DNA of 33,907 nucleotides from positions 1 through 33,907 of the forward strand of contig CALUQX010000022.1 of the NCBI GenBank assembly GCA_944323045.1, in the 5' to 3' direction. The translations under genes and the position numbers were made by a program. Source of the stretch: Candidatus Gastranaerophilales bacterium. Its GTDB lineage: Bacteria; Cyanobacteriota; Vampirovibrionia; Gastranaerophilales; Gastranaerophilaceae. Shown here in pieces: positions 23,774-32,321 of the stretch. Numbering within the stretch: position 1 is the stretch's first letter; each line of letters begins with the position of its first letter. Under the pieces are notes generated by a model. The model had not been told where the DNA came from. It did not search any database and saw only the letters and a program-made list of their open reading frames with translations.

Positions 23774-23779
23774 ATTATA
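23774..23779 (-). promoter_or_regulatory. Extended -10 promoter of the YkgJ-rlmN unit, predicted leaderless
   Basis: Minus strand TGT-TATAAT, ending six bases before the ATG at 23767. No Shine-Dalgarno sequence is present. It lies just outside the end of the flippase-like gene. Confidence 0.45.
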
Positions 23780-23798
23780 ACATAAGCAAATTTTATGA

Positions 23799-24797
23799 TT
23801 ATTCTTCAAGCGATTTTACATCATTAAGAGAAATGTTAAACTTAAAGAGATAATATCCGCCGATAATAGTGAGCATAACAATTAAAATAGCCTGATGTAC
23901 CGTAGAAACAGCCAGTGCTGTTGATTTCGGAATGTTAAAAATTCCGAGCGCAAGAATATACGCATACTGGTATGGTCCTAAAAATACAGATGTAGAAGGT
24001 ATCATTGTTGAGAATGAAATAAGACTTATTACAAACAAACCTGCGGCAAAGCCTAATCCTAAGTCAAAACTGTCCACAATCAAGTATGCAACATAGCATT
24101 CAACTCCCCATATAACAAGACTTGTTATAAATGCGACTAGTGAACATTTCAGATTATCAAGAACTTCAAACCCTTCCATAAATGAGTTAGCATACCCGCC
24201 GGTTTTGGTGATAATTGTATTTAGCGGATGTGCAATTTTTTCAGGCAAAAGTTTACAAATCCCTGTTAGTTTTTCACATATAAACGTTATTTTGTTGAAT
24301 TTAAAAACAAGATAAAATACCAGCAGGCTTCCCACAAACAGGGCACCTATCCCGTAGGCAAGATTTAAAATCCATTTTTCTTTGAAATAAATAAGCACTG
24401 CTGCAAGAAGGATTAAGAATACGCAAATTCCGTCAAGTGTGCGTTCAAGAATAATTGAGCCGAATACTTTCATCTTTTTCTCACTCTTAACAGACCCTAA
24501 GTAATACGCCCTGTATACATCCCCAGCCCGTGCCGGCAAAAATACATTCAGCATACTGCCGACAGTAAAGACCTCTCCAAGATGCAAACTTGAATATTTA
24601 GGATTGTCCAGCAAAAGCGCCTTCCATCTAATCCCGCGCAGGTAAAGGGTTAAAATATAAAACGGCACAATTAAATACATGTTCTTAAAATTAAACTCTC
24701 TAAAAGTCTGTATAAGTTCATGCCAGTTAATTTTATAGAATATTATCCCCAGCAAAATTATTGTTATAGCAAGTGCAAAAATCTTTCTCTTTTTCAT
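23799..24797 (-). CDS. Flippase-like membrane protein (LPG synthase TM-region/UPF0104 family)
   Basis: The 332-residue protein has about eight membrane segments and the family marks LRGIRWKALL (about 53-62), FLPARAGDVYRAYYLG (about 86-101) and IILERTLDGICVFLILL (about 115-131), close to the transmembrane part of MprF and to the AglD-like glycolipid-associated proteins. These are thought to move or bind lipid-linked substrates; the substrate here is unknown. It lacks the soluble synthase domain of MprF. The ATG at 24797 has no ribosome site, but TAGAAT (24810-24805) ends seven bases upstream. Its stop is 32 bases before the YkgJ-type start on the same strand. Confidence 0.85.
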   Translation of the reverse strand: MKKRKIFALAITIILLGIIFYKINWHELIQTFREFNFKNMYLIVPFYILTLYLRGIRWKALLLDNPKYSSLHLGEVFTVGSMLNVFLPARAGDVYRAYYLGSVKSEKKMKVFGSIILERTLDGICVFLILLAAVLIYFKEKWILNLAYGIGALFVGSLLVFYLVFKFNKITFICEKLTGICKLLPEKIAHPLNTIITKTGGYANSFMEGFEVLDNLKCSLVAFITSLVIWGVECYVAYLIVDSFDLGLGFAAGLFVISLISFSTMIPSTSVFLGPYQYAYILALGIFNIPKSTALAVSTVHQAILIVMLTIIGGYYLFKFNISLNDVKSLEE

Positions 24798-24804
24798 AAA
24801 TTTA

Positions 24805-24810
24805 ATTCTA
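24805..24810 (-). promoter_or_regulatory. -10 box of the flippase-like gene, predicted leaderless
   Basis: Minus-strand TAGAAT ends seven bases before the ATG at 24797; no Shine-Dalgarno sequence and only a weak -35 region. Confidence 0.35.
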
Positions 24811-24834
24811 TCATAAATATTTCGTAAAATAAGC

Positions 24835-24862
24835 TTGCACTTTAAAAATTTCGCGCTATACT
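24835..24862 (+). promoter_or_regulatory. Sigma70-type promoter of rpmE
   Basis: TTGCAC (24835-24840), a 16-base spacer and TATACT (24857-24862), about 60 bases before the rpmE ATG. The leader has a small CAAG/CTTG hairpin and AAGAGG before the start. Confidence 0.6.
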
Positions 24863-24921
24863 GATATAGTAGTCGAAATATTCAAGTTTGGAATCTTGAG
24901 AAAAAAGAAAAGAGGTTAAAA

Positions 24922-25122
24922 ATGAAAAAAGGAATACATCCTGATTATAAGAAAATGACAATCAAATGTGTTTGTGGTAACGAAATTGAAACCGGTTCTG
25001 TATTAGACGATATTACAGTTGAAATTTGCAGCAACTGCCACCCGTTCTATACCGGTCAGCAAAAAATACTTGACTCTGAAGGTAGAGTTGAAAGATTCCA
25101 CAAACGTTATGGTAAAAAATAA
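24922..25122 (+). CDS. rpmE: 50S ribosomal protein L31, zinc-binding type
   Basis: The 66-residue protein begins MKKGIHPDY and has four Cys, C16, C18, C36 and C39, that bind zinc in the C+ form of L31, followed by [25 protein letters not shown], the family signature. L31 bridges the ribosomal subunits. The ATG follows AAGAGG; the gene has its own promoter and terminator. Confidence 0.97.
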   Translation: MKKGIHPDYKKMTIKCVCGNEIETGSVLDDITVEICSNCHPFYTGQQKILDSEGRVERFHKRYGKK

Positions 25123-25172
25123 TTGTTTCATTGTTTCATTGTTTTGTTGGTTTTTATAAAATATCTTTACAA

Positions 25173-25201
25173 TATAGCCCGTATATTAAAAACGGGCTAT
25201 A
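25173..25201 (+). terminator. Stem-loop terminator between rpmE and thyX
   Basis: A 10-bp perfect stem (25173-25182 with 25192-25201) around a 9-base AT loop, followed by ATTTTATT. It closes rpmE and lies 38 bases before the thyX start. Confidence 0.7.
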
Positions 25202-25238
25202 ATTTTATTGATTGTATGTTAATAGGGAGAAGTTGATA

Positions 25239-25946
25239 ATGGATGGAAATAATCAGCCGGTTGTAAATTTGATATCTAAACCGGATAATATGTTAAAAAC
25301 AGTTTATACCGCATGCAGAACATGCTACAGCGCAGATTACCCGATAAATATTTATAACAGCACAGATGACAAAGAAAAGATGTTGAAACTGATTGAGCGG
25401 GTTATTTCATCAGGGCATTATTCAACGATTGAACACATTCAGGTTACATTTGCTATAGCCAATGTTTCACGTGCATGTACACATCAGCTTGTGCGTCACA
25501 GACACATGTCTTTTTCTCAGAAATCTCAAAGATATGTAAAAGAAAAAGGTCAGTTTGATTATATTATCCCTCCGACAATAGAAAAAGATGATGCGCTTAA
25601 GGCAGAATTCGTCGAATTTATGGGAAAAATCTCAGAACAGTATCAAAAATTTGTTGATGCCGGAATACCTGCAGAAGATGCAAGATTTGTTCTTCCTAAT
25701 GCTGCCGCAAGTTCACTTGTTGCAAGTCTTAATCTCAGAGAGATGATACATCTTGCAAATTTGCGTTTATGCACACGTGCACAATATGAGATTAGAACAC
25801 TTGTTAAGAAAATGTGTGATGCACTCATTGCTGAAGAGCCATGGCTTAAACCGTATCTTGTTCCAAAATGTGAACGTCTCGGATTCTGTGATGAAGACAA
25901 ATCCTGCGGACGCAAACCAACACAAAAAGAGTTGTTAAATGTTTGA
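25239..25946 (+). CDS. thyX: FAD-dependent thymidylate synthase ThyX
   Basis: ThyX makes dTMP from dUMP with methylene-tetrahydrofolate and NADPH via FAD. The 235-residue protein carries the ThyX motif RHRHMSFSQKSQR (residues 86-98, pattern RHR-x7-S), SSGHYSTIEHIQVTFAI before it, and FVLPNAAASSLVASLNLREMIHLANLRLCTRAQYEIR, which holds the nucleotide-binding and catalytic Ser/Arg region. The start at ATG 25239 has AGGGAGA eight bases upstream; a longer TTG frame from 25212 has no support. The last 8 bases overlap the next gene's start, so that gene is translationally coupled. Confidence 0.96.
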   Translation: MDGNNQPVVNLISKPDNMLKTVYTACRTCYSADYPINIYNSTDDKEKMLKLIERVISSGHYSTIEHIQVTFAIANVSRACTHQLVRHRHMSFSQKSQRYVKEKGQFDYIIPPTIEKDDALKAEFVEFMGKISEQYQKFVDAGIPAEDARFVLPNAAASSLVASLNLREMIHLANLRLCTRAQYEIRTLVKKMCDALIAEEPWLKPYLVPKCERLGFCDEDKSCGRKPTQKELLNV

Positions 25947-26526
25947 ACTCTATGAAAAATATCTTGAAGTCATTGATAAATATCTAGAGAAGTGTTTTGA
26001 ATCACAAAGTCCATTTATACATTGTAAAATTGGTTGTACAGACTGTTGTGAAACAGGTGAATATCCATTTTCGCGTTTGGAGGCGGAATATTTAATGGCA
26101 GGTTTTCCACAGCTGCAGCCGGAGATTCAGAATCAAATTAAAAACAATATTAAGTATTTGCTACGGCAAAAATCAGAATGCAAAGGGCGCTTTTTGCACA
26201 GATGTCCTTTTTTGATAGATAAGAAGTGTGTACTGTATGAACGACGCGGACTCACCTGTAGAGCTTTCGGGCTGGCATGTTTTGAAACTGTTGACGGTAA
26301 AAAAGTTGTAAAACTGCCGGAGTGTAGCAGAATCGGGCTGAATTATTCCGAAGTGCTGGATAGTGGTGAAGTTGATATGTCAAAATTTCAACTTTATGGT
26401 GTCACAGGACCAATCAATCACTCTTTGAGTCTAAATTATTTTGAGCGTGAAATTTTAAAAGGCGTGACAGATCTAGAGTTTGGCGAAATTCGTCCTATTC
26501 TGGAATGGTTTAACCCGAACCATTGA
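25939..26526 (+). CDS. YkgJ-type CxxCxxCC protein coupled to thyX
   Basis: The 195-residue protein has HCKIGCTDCCETGEYPFS (C29, C33, C36, C37), then CPFLIDKKCVLYERRGLTCRAFG, matching the YkgJ/FliB-like cluster. Its ATG lies inside the last codons of thyX (ATGTTTGA), giving an 8-base overlap. It is distinct from the YkgJ-type protein at 23093. The metal and substrate cannot be told from the sequence. It is convergent, with one base between stops, to the exported protein gene at 26528. Confidence 0.82.
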   Translation: MFELYEKYLEVIDKYLEKCFESQSPFIHCKIGCTDCCETGEYPFSRLEAEYLMAGFPQLQPEIQNQIKNNIKYLLRQKSECKGRFLHRCPFLIDKKCVLYERRGLTCRAFGLACFETVDGKKVVKLPECSRIGLNYSEVLDSGEVDMSKFQLYGVTGPINHSLSLNYFEREILKGVTDLEFGEIRPILEWFNPNH

Positions 26527-26527
26527 G

Positions 26528-27574
26528 TTATTTTGTTTGTTCCATATAATCGTTGTCCTGCAGAGCAGGCAGCATTCCCATTGGCACCTTAATTAATTCC
26601 GGTATTTCGTAAGTTTTCAAAAAAGCTCTATATTTTTGTTCTGTGCTAGAGACTGTCAGAGAAGCTTTTTCGTCATCAGGAATACGGATAGAATATTCAA
26701 TACTGATTACACCTTTTTTAGCAGGAACAATTTTAAAAATAGAATAAACGACAAATGTTTTCTTTCGTTTAATATTAATTTCATTATTTATATAACTGAT
26801 AATTTTATCTTTTCCGTATGTTTCATTTGAAATGAGTTTAAATCCTTTAACAGCCTTCTGGTTGTCGATAATTATATTAGCAAGTTTTTCCGGTGAATTT
26901 ATATCAGAACGTGTATTTATTCTGACTATAGATTTGTAGTTGTAGAAATTTTGTTTCCGCGTCAGATAATAATTAGTGGCATCATCTTTATCACATAAGG
27001 AATATTTTAAAACAAATTTATCGCCATTAAAATTCAGCGGGTATAAATGCGGCAACATTTCGCCATTTTCATCTTGCACACGCGGAAATTTTGTTTTGTA
27101 AAATGCATTAAAGTACTTTTCATCCAGTTTTTTAATATCAGCTTTTTTATCAGGAATATACAACTTGAGTGAAATGATATCAGAGCCTGCAATATCATTA
27201 TCCTCAATTTTTATAAGTGCGTATATATAATTATTATCTTGTTTTTCTAATGAAGAGAATGCAATTTTATATTTTGATTTTTTTGAAGTACCGGAATTTC
27301 CCGTTGCTTCATACTGTCGTTTATTGGCGTCATAAGTCGTGCTCAGATTAATTCCTGTTTGGTTGTATGTAAGTGATAATATATCAGCATATTTATTTTG
27401 CTCCAAACCGTCAGAAATAAATATATTAACTGTTTCATAATTTCCTGAAACTCCACCTTGATAAAATTTAAATACATGATTCATAAAACTAAATGGAACT
27501 ATTTCTGCAACAGCAATTTGAGCCGTAAATAGCAGTCCTAAAAACGTAAAAATCATAAATAATCTTTTCAACAC
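26528..27574 (-). CDS. Exported protein of unknown function
   Basis: Starting at GTG 27574, with AGGAG seven bases upstream, the 348-residue product opens with a signal peptide (VLKRLFMIFTFLGLLFTAQIAVA, cut before EIVPF). The mature part is hydrophilic and mostly beta-rich with repeated Lys/Asp/Asn and no recognised domain or catalytic motif. An open frame extends upstream to 27631, but that start would lie inside the tRNA gene and is rejected. It stands directly downstream of tRNA-Arg on the same strand, 26 bases after the tRNA end, and may share its transcript. The ATG at 27556 is a second possible start. Confidence 0.65.
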   Translation of the reverse strand: MLKRLFMIFTFLGLLFTAQIAVAEIVPFSFMNHVFKFYQGGVSGNYETVNIFISDGLEQNKYADILSLTYNQTGINLSTTYDANKRQYEATGNSGTSKKSKYKIAFSSLEKQDNNYIYALIKIEDNDIAGSDIISLKLYIPDKKADIKKLDEKYFNAFYKTKFPRVQDENGEMLPHLYPLNFNGDKFVLKYSLCDKDDATNYYLTRKQNFYNYKSIVRINTRSDINSPEKLANIIIDNQKAVKGFKLISNETYGKDKIISYINNEINIKRKKTFVVYSIFKIVPAKKGVISIEYSIRIPDDEKASLTVSSTEQKYRAFLKTYEIPELIKVPMGMLPALQDNDYMEQTK

Positions 27575-27600
27575 ACTTATACTCCTATAGCTTTTAAACG

Positions 27601-27674
27601 AGGCCCTGGCGGGAGTCGAACCCGCGACCACCGGTTTAGGAAACCGTCGCTCTATCCTACTGAGCTACAAGGCC
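27601..27674 (-). tRNA. tRNA-Arg (anticodon CCU)
   Basis: Read on the minus strand: acceptor GGCCTTG with CAGGGCC (one G-T wobble), T8 A9, D-arm GCTC...GAGC with AGTAGGATA, anticodon loop TTCCTAA giving anticodon CCT, and T-arm CGGG-TTCGACT-CCCG. 74 nt including the discriminator. The anticodon reads AGG, a rare Arg codon. The discriminator is T and CCA is not encoded. Confidence 0.93.
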
Positions 27675-27954
27675 AAGACGCGGCAGATACCGCGTTTTGC
27701 ATTATTACGGTAATGTAACCGGCTGTCAACCGATATTATTATAGCGCAAAAATGATTTTTAAACAACTTAAAAATAGTAATTCTGCTGCAACTATCTATT
27801 AATAGCTCATTTGACGACAGCTATATGGATAAAGTCTATGTTAAATGTAGCAGCAACTCACTTAACATTTTTTATTATAACCTTGCAATTGTACTATGTT
27901 GGTAATAGGATAAACAAACAAGTGTACACAATACAATATTTGGATAAAGAGGTT
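27675..27954. other. Intergenic stretch between tRNA-Arg and glyQ
   Basis: 280 bases without a gene. A small stem (27678-27683 with 27690-27695, ACGCGG/CCGCGT, then TTT) lies upstream of the tRNA. No T-box or other recognised riboswitch is seen. An in-frame extension of glyQ to 27811 is not used. Confidence 0.6.
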
Positions 27955-28827
27955 ATGGCTTTAAATTTTCAAGAATTAGTTTTTAATTTATCAAAATTCT
28001 GGTCAGATTACGGCTGTATAATTCAACAGCCTTATGATATAGAAAAAGGTGCGTCCACGATGAACCCTGCAACCTTTTTGCGTTCGCTGGGACCGGAACC
28101 GTGGAATACTGCAATGATTGAACCTTGCAGACGTCCGACAGATGCAAGATACGGCGAAAATCCAAACCGCTTAGGACATTATTATCAGTTTCAGGTTATC
28201 CTGAAACCTTCTCCTGACAACGCTCAGGAACTCTATCTGAAAAGTCTGGAAGCTATGGGAATTGATTTGAAAGAACACGATGTCAGATTCGTAGAAGATA
28301 ACTGGGAATCTCCAACTCTGGGGGCTGCAGGTGTAGGCTGGGAAGTTTGGCTCGATGGTATGGAAATTACTCAATTTACATACTTTCAACAGGTCGGCGG
28401 ATTGGAAGTTAAACCGGTTGCGCTTGAATTGACTTACGGACTTGAGAGAATCGCTATGTATCTCCAAAACAAAGAATCCGTATATGATATTATGTGGAAT
28501 GATACGCTTAAATACGGCGATATATATTTGCAAAATGAAATTGAACAATCTAAATATAATTTCGAAGTAAGCGATGCTGACGCTTTATTTACAATGTTTG
28601 ACCTCTATCAGAAAGAGGTCGACAATTGTGTTAATGCAAAACTTGTTTTGCCTGCTTATGATTACGTTTTGAAATGTTCTCATACTTTTAACCTTCTTGA
28701 TGCAAGAGGAGTTATAAGTAAAGATGAACGTATTAACTTCATAAACAGAGTCAGAACAATGGCGTCAGCTGTTGCTAAATTGTATGTAGCACAAAGAGAA
28801 GAAATGGGTTTCCCTCTTTGTAAATAA
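27955..28827 (+). CDS. glyQ: Glycyl-tRNA synthetase alpha subunit
   Basis: The catalytic alpha chain of the tetrameric enzyme, 290 residues, normal length. Signatures: [19 protein letters not shown] near the start, [66 protein letters not shown] and [19 protein letters not shown], and [10 protein letters not shown] (class II motif 3). It activates Gly and charges tRNA-Gly with GlyS. AAAGAGG lies just before the ATG at 27955. The frame is open to 27811, but the extra N-terminal part has no family support and no ribosome site. The partner glyS is at 975, so the two subunits are separately transcribed. Confidence 0.96.
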   Translation: MALNFQELVFNLSKFWSDYGCIIQQPYDIEKGASTMNPATFLRSLGPEPWNTAMIEPCRRPTDARYGENPNRLGHYYQFQVILKPSPDNAQELYLKSLEAMGIDLKEHDVRFVEDNWESPTLGAAGVGWEVWLDGMEITQFTYFQQVGGLEVKPVALELTYGLERIAMYLQNKESVYDIMWNDTLKYGDIYLQNEIEQSKYNFEVSDADALFTMFDLYQKEVDNCVNAKLVLPAYDYVLKCSHTFNLLDARGVISKDERINFINRVRTMASAVAKLYVAQREEMGFPLCK

Positions 28828-28846
28828 TAAAGATAAAGGAATATAA

Positions 28847-30442
28847 ATGGCAGTAAAATTTAATCGTGCAACATTCAGCAAAAACTTTTTGAAAAAAATC
28901 ACTAAAATAAAAGCTCCGGATGACATGCTTGCAGAAGCAAAAAGTGCCGGTCTTGAAAAAACACTTGGTGCTATTGATTTGATTACCCTCGGCATCGGGG
29001 CAATTATCGGATCAGGAATTTTCGCAATTGTCGGTATTGCTGCAGCAGGTACTGCAGATCAACCGGGTGCCGGTCCTGCGTTAATGCTTTCAATGGTAAT
29101 TGCTGCTGTTGCATGTATATTTTCTGCACTTTGCTATACAGAATTTGCAACAATGATACCGGTTGCCGGCGGTGCTTACATTTATACATTTGCAACCCTA
29201 GGTGAATTCGCCGCATGGATGGTCGGCTGGGTATTGATGCTAGAATACGCAATAGGATTTATTGCAGTTGCCTGTGCATGGTCAAACCATTTTGTGCAGT
29301 TTATGCACGGATTTTCAAATGTTTTGCCTGCATGGCTTGCAAATCCGCCTATCTGGCTTGTCAGTGATGTAAATACAGCAATAAAAACAGCAACTGACAG
29401 CGGAATTAATCCGCATGATGTTATCCCGACTTTGTTTGGCATGCCTGTTTGTATAAATATTCCGGCAATAGTTATGGTACTTTTGAGTACAATGATTCTT
29501 GTGCGCGGAACTAAGGATTCTACAAAAATGGCAGGGATTATGGTATTTATAAAACTTGCTGTAATTGCCCTGTTTGTACTTGTTGGTGCATTTTTTGTCA
29601 AACCGGAAAACTGGACACCATTTGCGCCTCACGGGTTTGAAGGAATTTTTGCCGGCGCGTTTATAATTTTCTTTGCATATATAGGATTTGACGCTATTGC
29701 AACCGCTGCTGAAGAATGTAAAAATCCGCAGAAAGATTTGCCTATCGGGATTATAGGCTCACTTATTGCAACCACAATCGTATACGTACTTGTTGCTTTG
29801 ATTTTAACAGGAATGCAGGATACAAGCGGAAGTGTTCCGGCTGCATTTTTAGCGGCTCCGATGGCTTTTTGTATGAAGATGGCTCATCAAAATTGGGCAG
29901 CAGGTTTAATCTCATTAGGCTCACTTGCAGGTTTAACTTCTGTTTTAATCGTTATGGAAATGGCTGCAACGAGAATTTTATATGCAATGAGTCGTGACCA
30001 CTTTATTTCAAAAAGATTTCAGGCACTTCACCCGAAATTCAAAACACCGCATGTTCTAACCTGGACTGTCGGATTGTTATCTATTCTCGGAGTTTTGACT
30101 CTTGATTTGAATGTTGCGGCTGAATTATGTAACTTCGGTACATTTACTTCATTCATAGTTGTGTGTGTTGCCGTTTTGATTTTGAGGCATACAGAACCGG
30201 ATAGACCTAGACCATTCAAAGTACCGTTCTCTCCGTTTTTCCCTGCATTAGGTATTATATGCTGCGGCGGACTAATGATATATAAACTACAGTCAGCATC
30301 AAGCTCTGCTTTGATGTTCCCTGTATGGCTTGGAATTGGCGCTTTGATATATCTTTATTATGGTTTTACACGCAACCGTACTAATGAAAACGAAATTCAC
30401 AAAGAAATTGTACATAATAAACAACAGGAACTTATTAAATAA
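28847..30442 (+). CDS. APC-family amino acid permease, copy 1
   Basis: The 531-residue transporter has a polar N-terminus (45 residues) and about 12-14 membrane helices. The start of helix 1, GIGAIIGSGIFAIVGIAAAG, is the substrate-binding motif of APC transporters. SALCYTEFATMIPVAGGAYIYTFATLGEFAAWMVGWVLMLEYAIG and FFAYIGFDAIATAAEECKNPQKDLPIGI are typical of the cationic amino-acid transporter/YfnA branch. It imports or exchanges an amino acid across the inner membrane; the substrate is unknown. AAAGGA lies 6 bases before the ATG. A paralogue begins directly after its stop. Confidence 0.9.
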   Translation: MAVKFNRATFSKNFLKKITKIKAPDDMLAEAKSAGLEKTLGAIDLITLGIGAIIGSGIFAIVGIAAAGTADQPGAGPALMLSMVIAAVACIFSALCYTEFATMIPVAGGAYIYTFATLGEFAAWMVGWVLMLEYAIGFIAVACAWSNHFVQFMHGFSNVLPAWLANPPIWLVSDVNTAIKTATDSGINPHDVIPTLFGMPVCINIPAIVMVLLSTMILVRGTKDSTKMAGIMVFIKLAVIALFVLVGAFFVKPENWTPFAPHGFEGIFAGAFIIFFAYIGFDAIATAAEECKNPQKDLPIGIIGSLIATTIVYVLVALILTGMQDTSGSVPAAFLAAPMAFCMKMAHQNWAAGLISLGSLAGLTSVLIVMEMAATRILYAMSRDHFISKRFQALHPKFKTPHVLTWTVGLLSILGVLTLDLNVAAELCNFGTFTSFIVVCVAVLILRHTEPDRPRPFKVPFSPFFPALGIICCGGLMIYKLQSASSSALMFPVWLGIGALIYLYYGFTRNRTNENEIHKEIVHNKQQELIK

Positions 30443-32011
30443 ATGAACTATAAAAATATACTGGCAAACGCATTATCTAAAAAAAGCCCCGATGAATTAA
30501 TTGCAACAAGCAAAAAATCCGAACTAAAAAAAACATTGAATGTTTTTGATTTGATTGTAATAGGCATCGGCGCGGTTGTCGGAACAGGTATATTTACAAT
30601 TATTGGTACAGCGATTCAGGGAGGTCCCGAAAGTGTCGGGGCTGGACCTGCAATTATAATTTCTATGATTCTGGCGGTTATTGCCTGCGTATTTTCAGCA
30701 CTCTGCTACAGTGAAATATCTGCAATGATACCGGTTGCGGGGAGTGTTTATACATACACTTATGCAACAATGGGTGAATTTATGGCGTGGATGGTCGGCT
30801 GGATTCTGATGCTGGAATATGCTATAGGAAATATTACAGTTGCAAGTGCATGGACAGGATATTTTACGCAATTCTTAAAAGGATTCAAACATGTTCTGCC
30901 TGATTTTATTGTAAATTTTCCGATGTGGTTGAGAAATGACTACAGATATATGTTTGCATATTGTGATAAATGGGGGCTGGATCCTCATTCACAGATGCCA
31001 TTTATTTTTGATAAAATTCCGGTTGCAATAAATTTGCCGGCTATAGCAATTGTATTAGTGCTCACAATGCTTTTGATAAAAGGGGTCAAAGAATCAACAA
31101 GAGTTGCCAGTATTATGGTTGGCGTGAATATGTTTATGATTTTGTCTTTTATAATTGTGGGTGCTTTTTATGTTAAGCCTGAAAACTGGACTCCGTTTAT
31201 GCCGGGCGGGTTTGAAGGCGTGTTTATGGGCGCATTTTTGATATTCTTTGCATATATTGGATTTGACGCGATATCAACAACCGCCGAAGAAACCGAAAAT
31301 CCGCAGAGAGACTTGCCAATTGCGATTTTAGGTACACTTGTAATTTGTACTATTTTATATGTTTGTGTGGCGTTAGTTTTAACAGGAACAGTGCCATTGG
31401 GGCATATTGATATTCAGGCACCAATTGCACATGCTATGCGTGCGATTGGAAAAGACTGGTTTGCCGGACTAATTTCTATTGGCGCTTTGTGCGCATTGAC
31501 TTCTGTACTTTTGATTTATCAACTAGGTACAACAAGAATTTTATATGCAATGAGCCGCGACAGATTTTTACCGAAATCATTAAGATTAATCCATAAAAAA
31601 TTCAGAACTCCGCATGTTTTGACATGGATATCCGGTATTGTGGTAATTGTTTGTGCATTATTTATGGACTTGAATATTTCAGCAGAACTTTGTAATTATG
31701 GTACATTCACTTCATTTATAATAATTTGTATTGCAGTGTTGATATTGAGAAAAACAGATCCTGATAGAGAAAGACCTTTCAAGGTGCCTTTTTCACCGCT
31801 GTTCCCGATTTTAGGGATAATTACATGCGGCGGATTGATGATTTATTCTATGAACTCTTTGACGACTTCATCAATATATTTCCCGCTGTGGATGCTTATG
31901 GGGCTTGCAATTTATGTAGGGTACGGCTATAAACAGAAACGACTTGAAGAGAAAATTAAATTGCAAAGACAGCCGCGCACACAGCAAAAAGTTAAAGTTA
32001 CTGGTCAATAA
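30443..32011 (+). CDS. APC-family amino acid permease, copy 2
   Basis: This 522-residue paralogue shares the order and motifs of the preceding permease: GIGAVVGTGIFTIIGTAIQGG, SALCYSEISAMIPVAGSVYTYTYATMGEFMAWMVGWILMLEYAIG and FAYIGFDAISTTAEETENPQRDLPIA, with clear divergence in loops and helix 1 (GTG for GSG), so the substrates may differ. The start codon follows the first permease's stop directly (TAA ATG), so the two are co-translated. The 3' end overlaps the convergent xre-type gene by 14 bases. Confidence 0.9.
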   Translation: MNYKNILANALSKKSPDELIATSKKSELKKTLNVFDLIVIGIGAVVGTGIFTIIGTAIQGGPESVGAGPAIIISMILAVIACVFSALCYSEISAMIPVAGSVYTYTYATMGEFMAWMVGWILMLEYAIGNITVASAWTGYFTQFLKGFKHVLPDFIVNFPMWLRNDYRYMFAYCDKWGLDPHSQMPFIFDKIPVAINLPAIAIVLVLTMLLIKGVKESTRVASIMVGVNMFMILSFIIVGAFYVKPENWTPFMPGGFEGVFMGAFLIFFAYIGFDAISTTAEETENPQRDLPIAILGTLVICTILYVCVALVLTGTVPLGHIDIQAPIAHAMRAIGKDWFAGLISIGALCALTSVLLIYQLGTTRILYAMSRDRFLPKSLRLIHKKFRTPHVLTWISGIVVIVCALFMDLNISAELCNYGTFTSFIIICIAVLILRKTDPDRERPFKVPFSPLFPILGIITCGGLMIYSMNSLTTSSIYFPLWMLMGLAIYVGYGYKQKRLEEKIKLQRQPRTQQKVKVTGQ

Positions 32012-32273
32012 TGTGAAAATCCTCGCCTAATTCGTCTTCTAATGACTTGATTATTTGAGAAAGCGGAACGCCAAGCGCCTCAGAAATGCGCCAGAGCATT
32101 GTGAGTTTTGAATCGATTTTACCATTTTCAACTCGGGATAAATTCCCTGAGTCTAATTCATATTCATAAGCAAGTAAGGTTTGTGATTTGTTTGTGTTTT
32201 TTTCTCGAGTTTTCTTTATAATTTGTCCAAAAGTTTCAATTAAATGTAAAGTTTTCTCATTTTTATATTGCAT
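31998..32273 (-). CDS. Xre-family HTH regulator, 91 aa
   Basis: The sequence FGQIIKKTREKNTNKSQTLLAYEYELDSGNLSRVENGKIDSKLTMLWRISEALGVPLSQII is a complete Xre/Cro-C1 helix-turn-helix: helix 2 SQTLLAYEYEL, recognition helix DSGNLSRVENG, then LWRISEALGV. This class binds short dyads as a dimer. Its ATG lies inside the left arm of a 13-bp inverted repeat shared with the divergent prepilin promoter, which suggests autorepression and joint control. Its 3' end overlaps the permease gene on the other strand. Confidence 0.9.
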   Translation of the reverse strand: MQYKNEKTLHLIETFGQIIKKTREKNTNKSQTLLAYEYELDSGNLSRVENGKIDSKLTMLWRISEALGVPLSQIIKSLEDELGEDFHIIDQ

Positions 32274-32321
32274 ATATACAGTATATGAGTAATAATGTTA
32301 ACACAATCCTGTATATATGCA
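32269..32321. promoter_or_regulatory. 13-bp inverted repeat, candidate Xre operator
   Basis: TGCATATATACAG (32269-32281) and CTGTATATATGCA (32309-32321) are exact reverse complements with 27 bases between. The left arm covers the xre start codon; the right arm ends 23 bases before the prepilin ATG, over the likely -10 region. Each arm is itself nearly palindromic. Confidence 0.65.

Noticed and set aside
27575-27631. N-terminal extension of the exported protein through the tRNA gene
   Set aside because: The extra residues are encoded within the tRNA-Arg; the GTG at 27574 has a good ribosome site and leaves an intact signal peptide.
27811-27954. N-terminal extension of glyQ
   Set aside because: No family support and no ribosome site; ATG 27955 has AAAGAGG and gives the usual length.
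27601-27954. Integration site of a mobile element at tRNA-Arg
   Set aside because: No integrase and no repeated tRNA 3' end is seen in the window.
27700-27954. T-box riboswitch upstream of glyQ
   Set aside because: No T-box sequence or antiterminator/terminator pair could be recognised.
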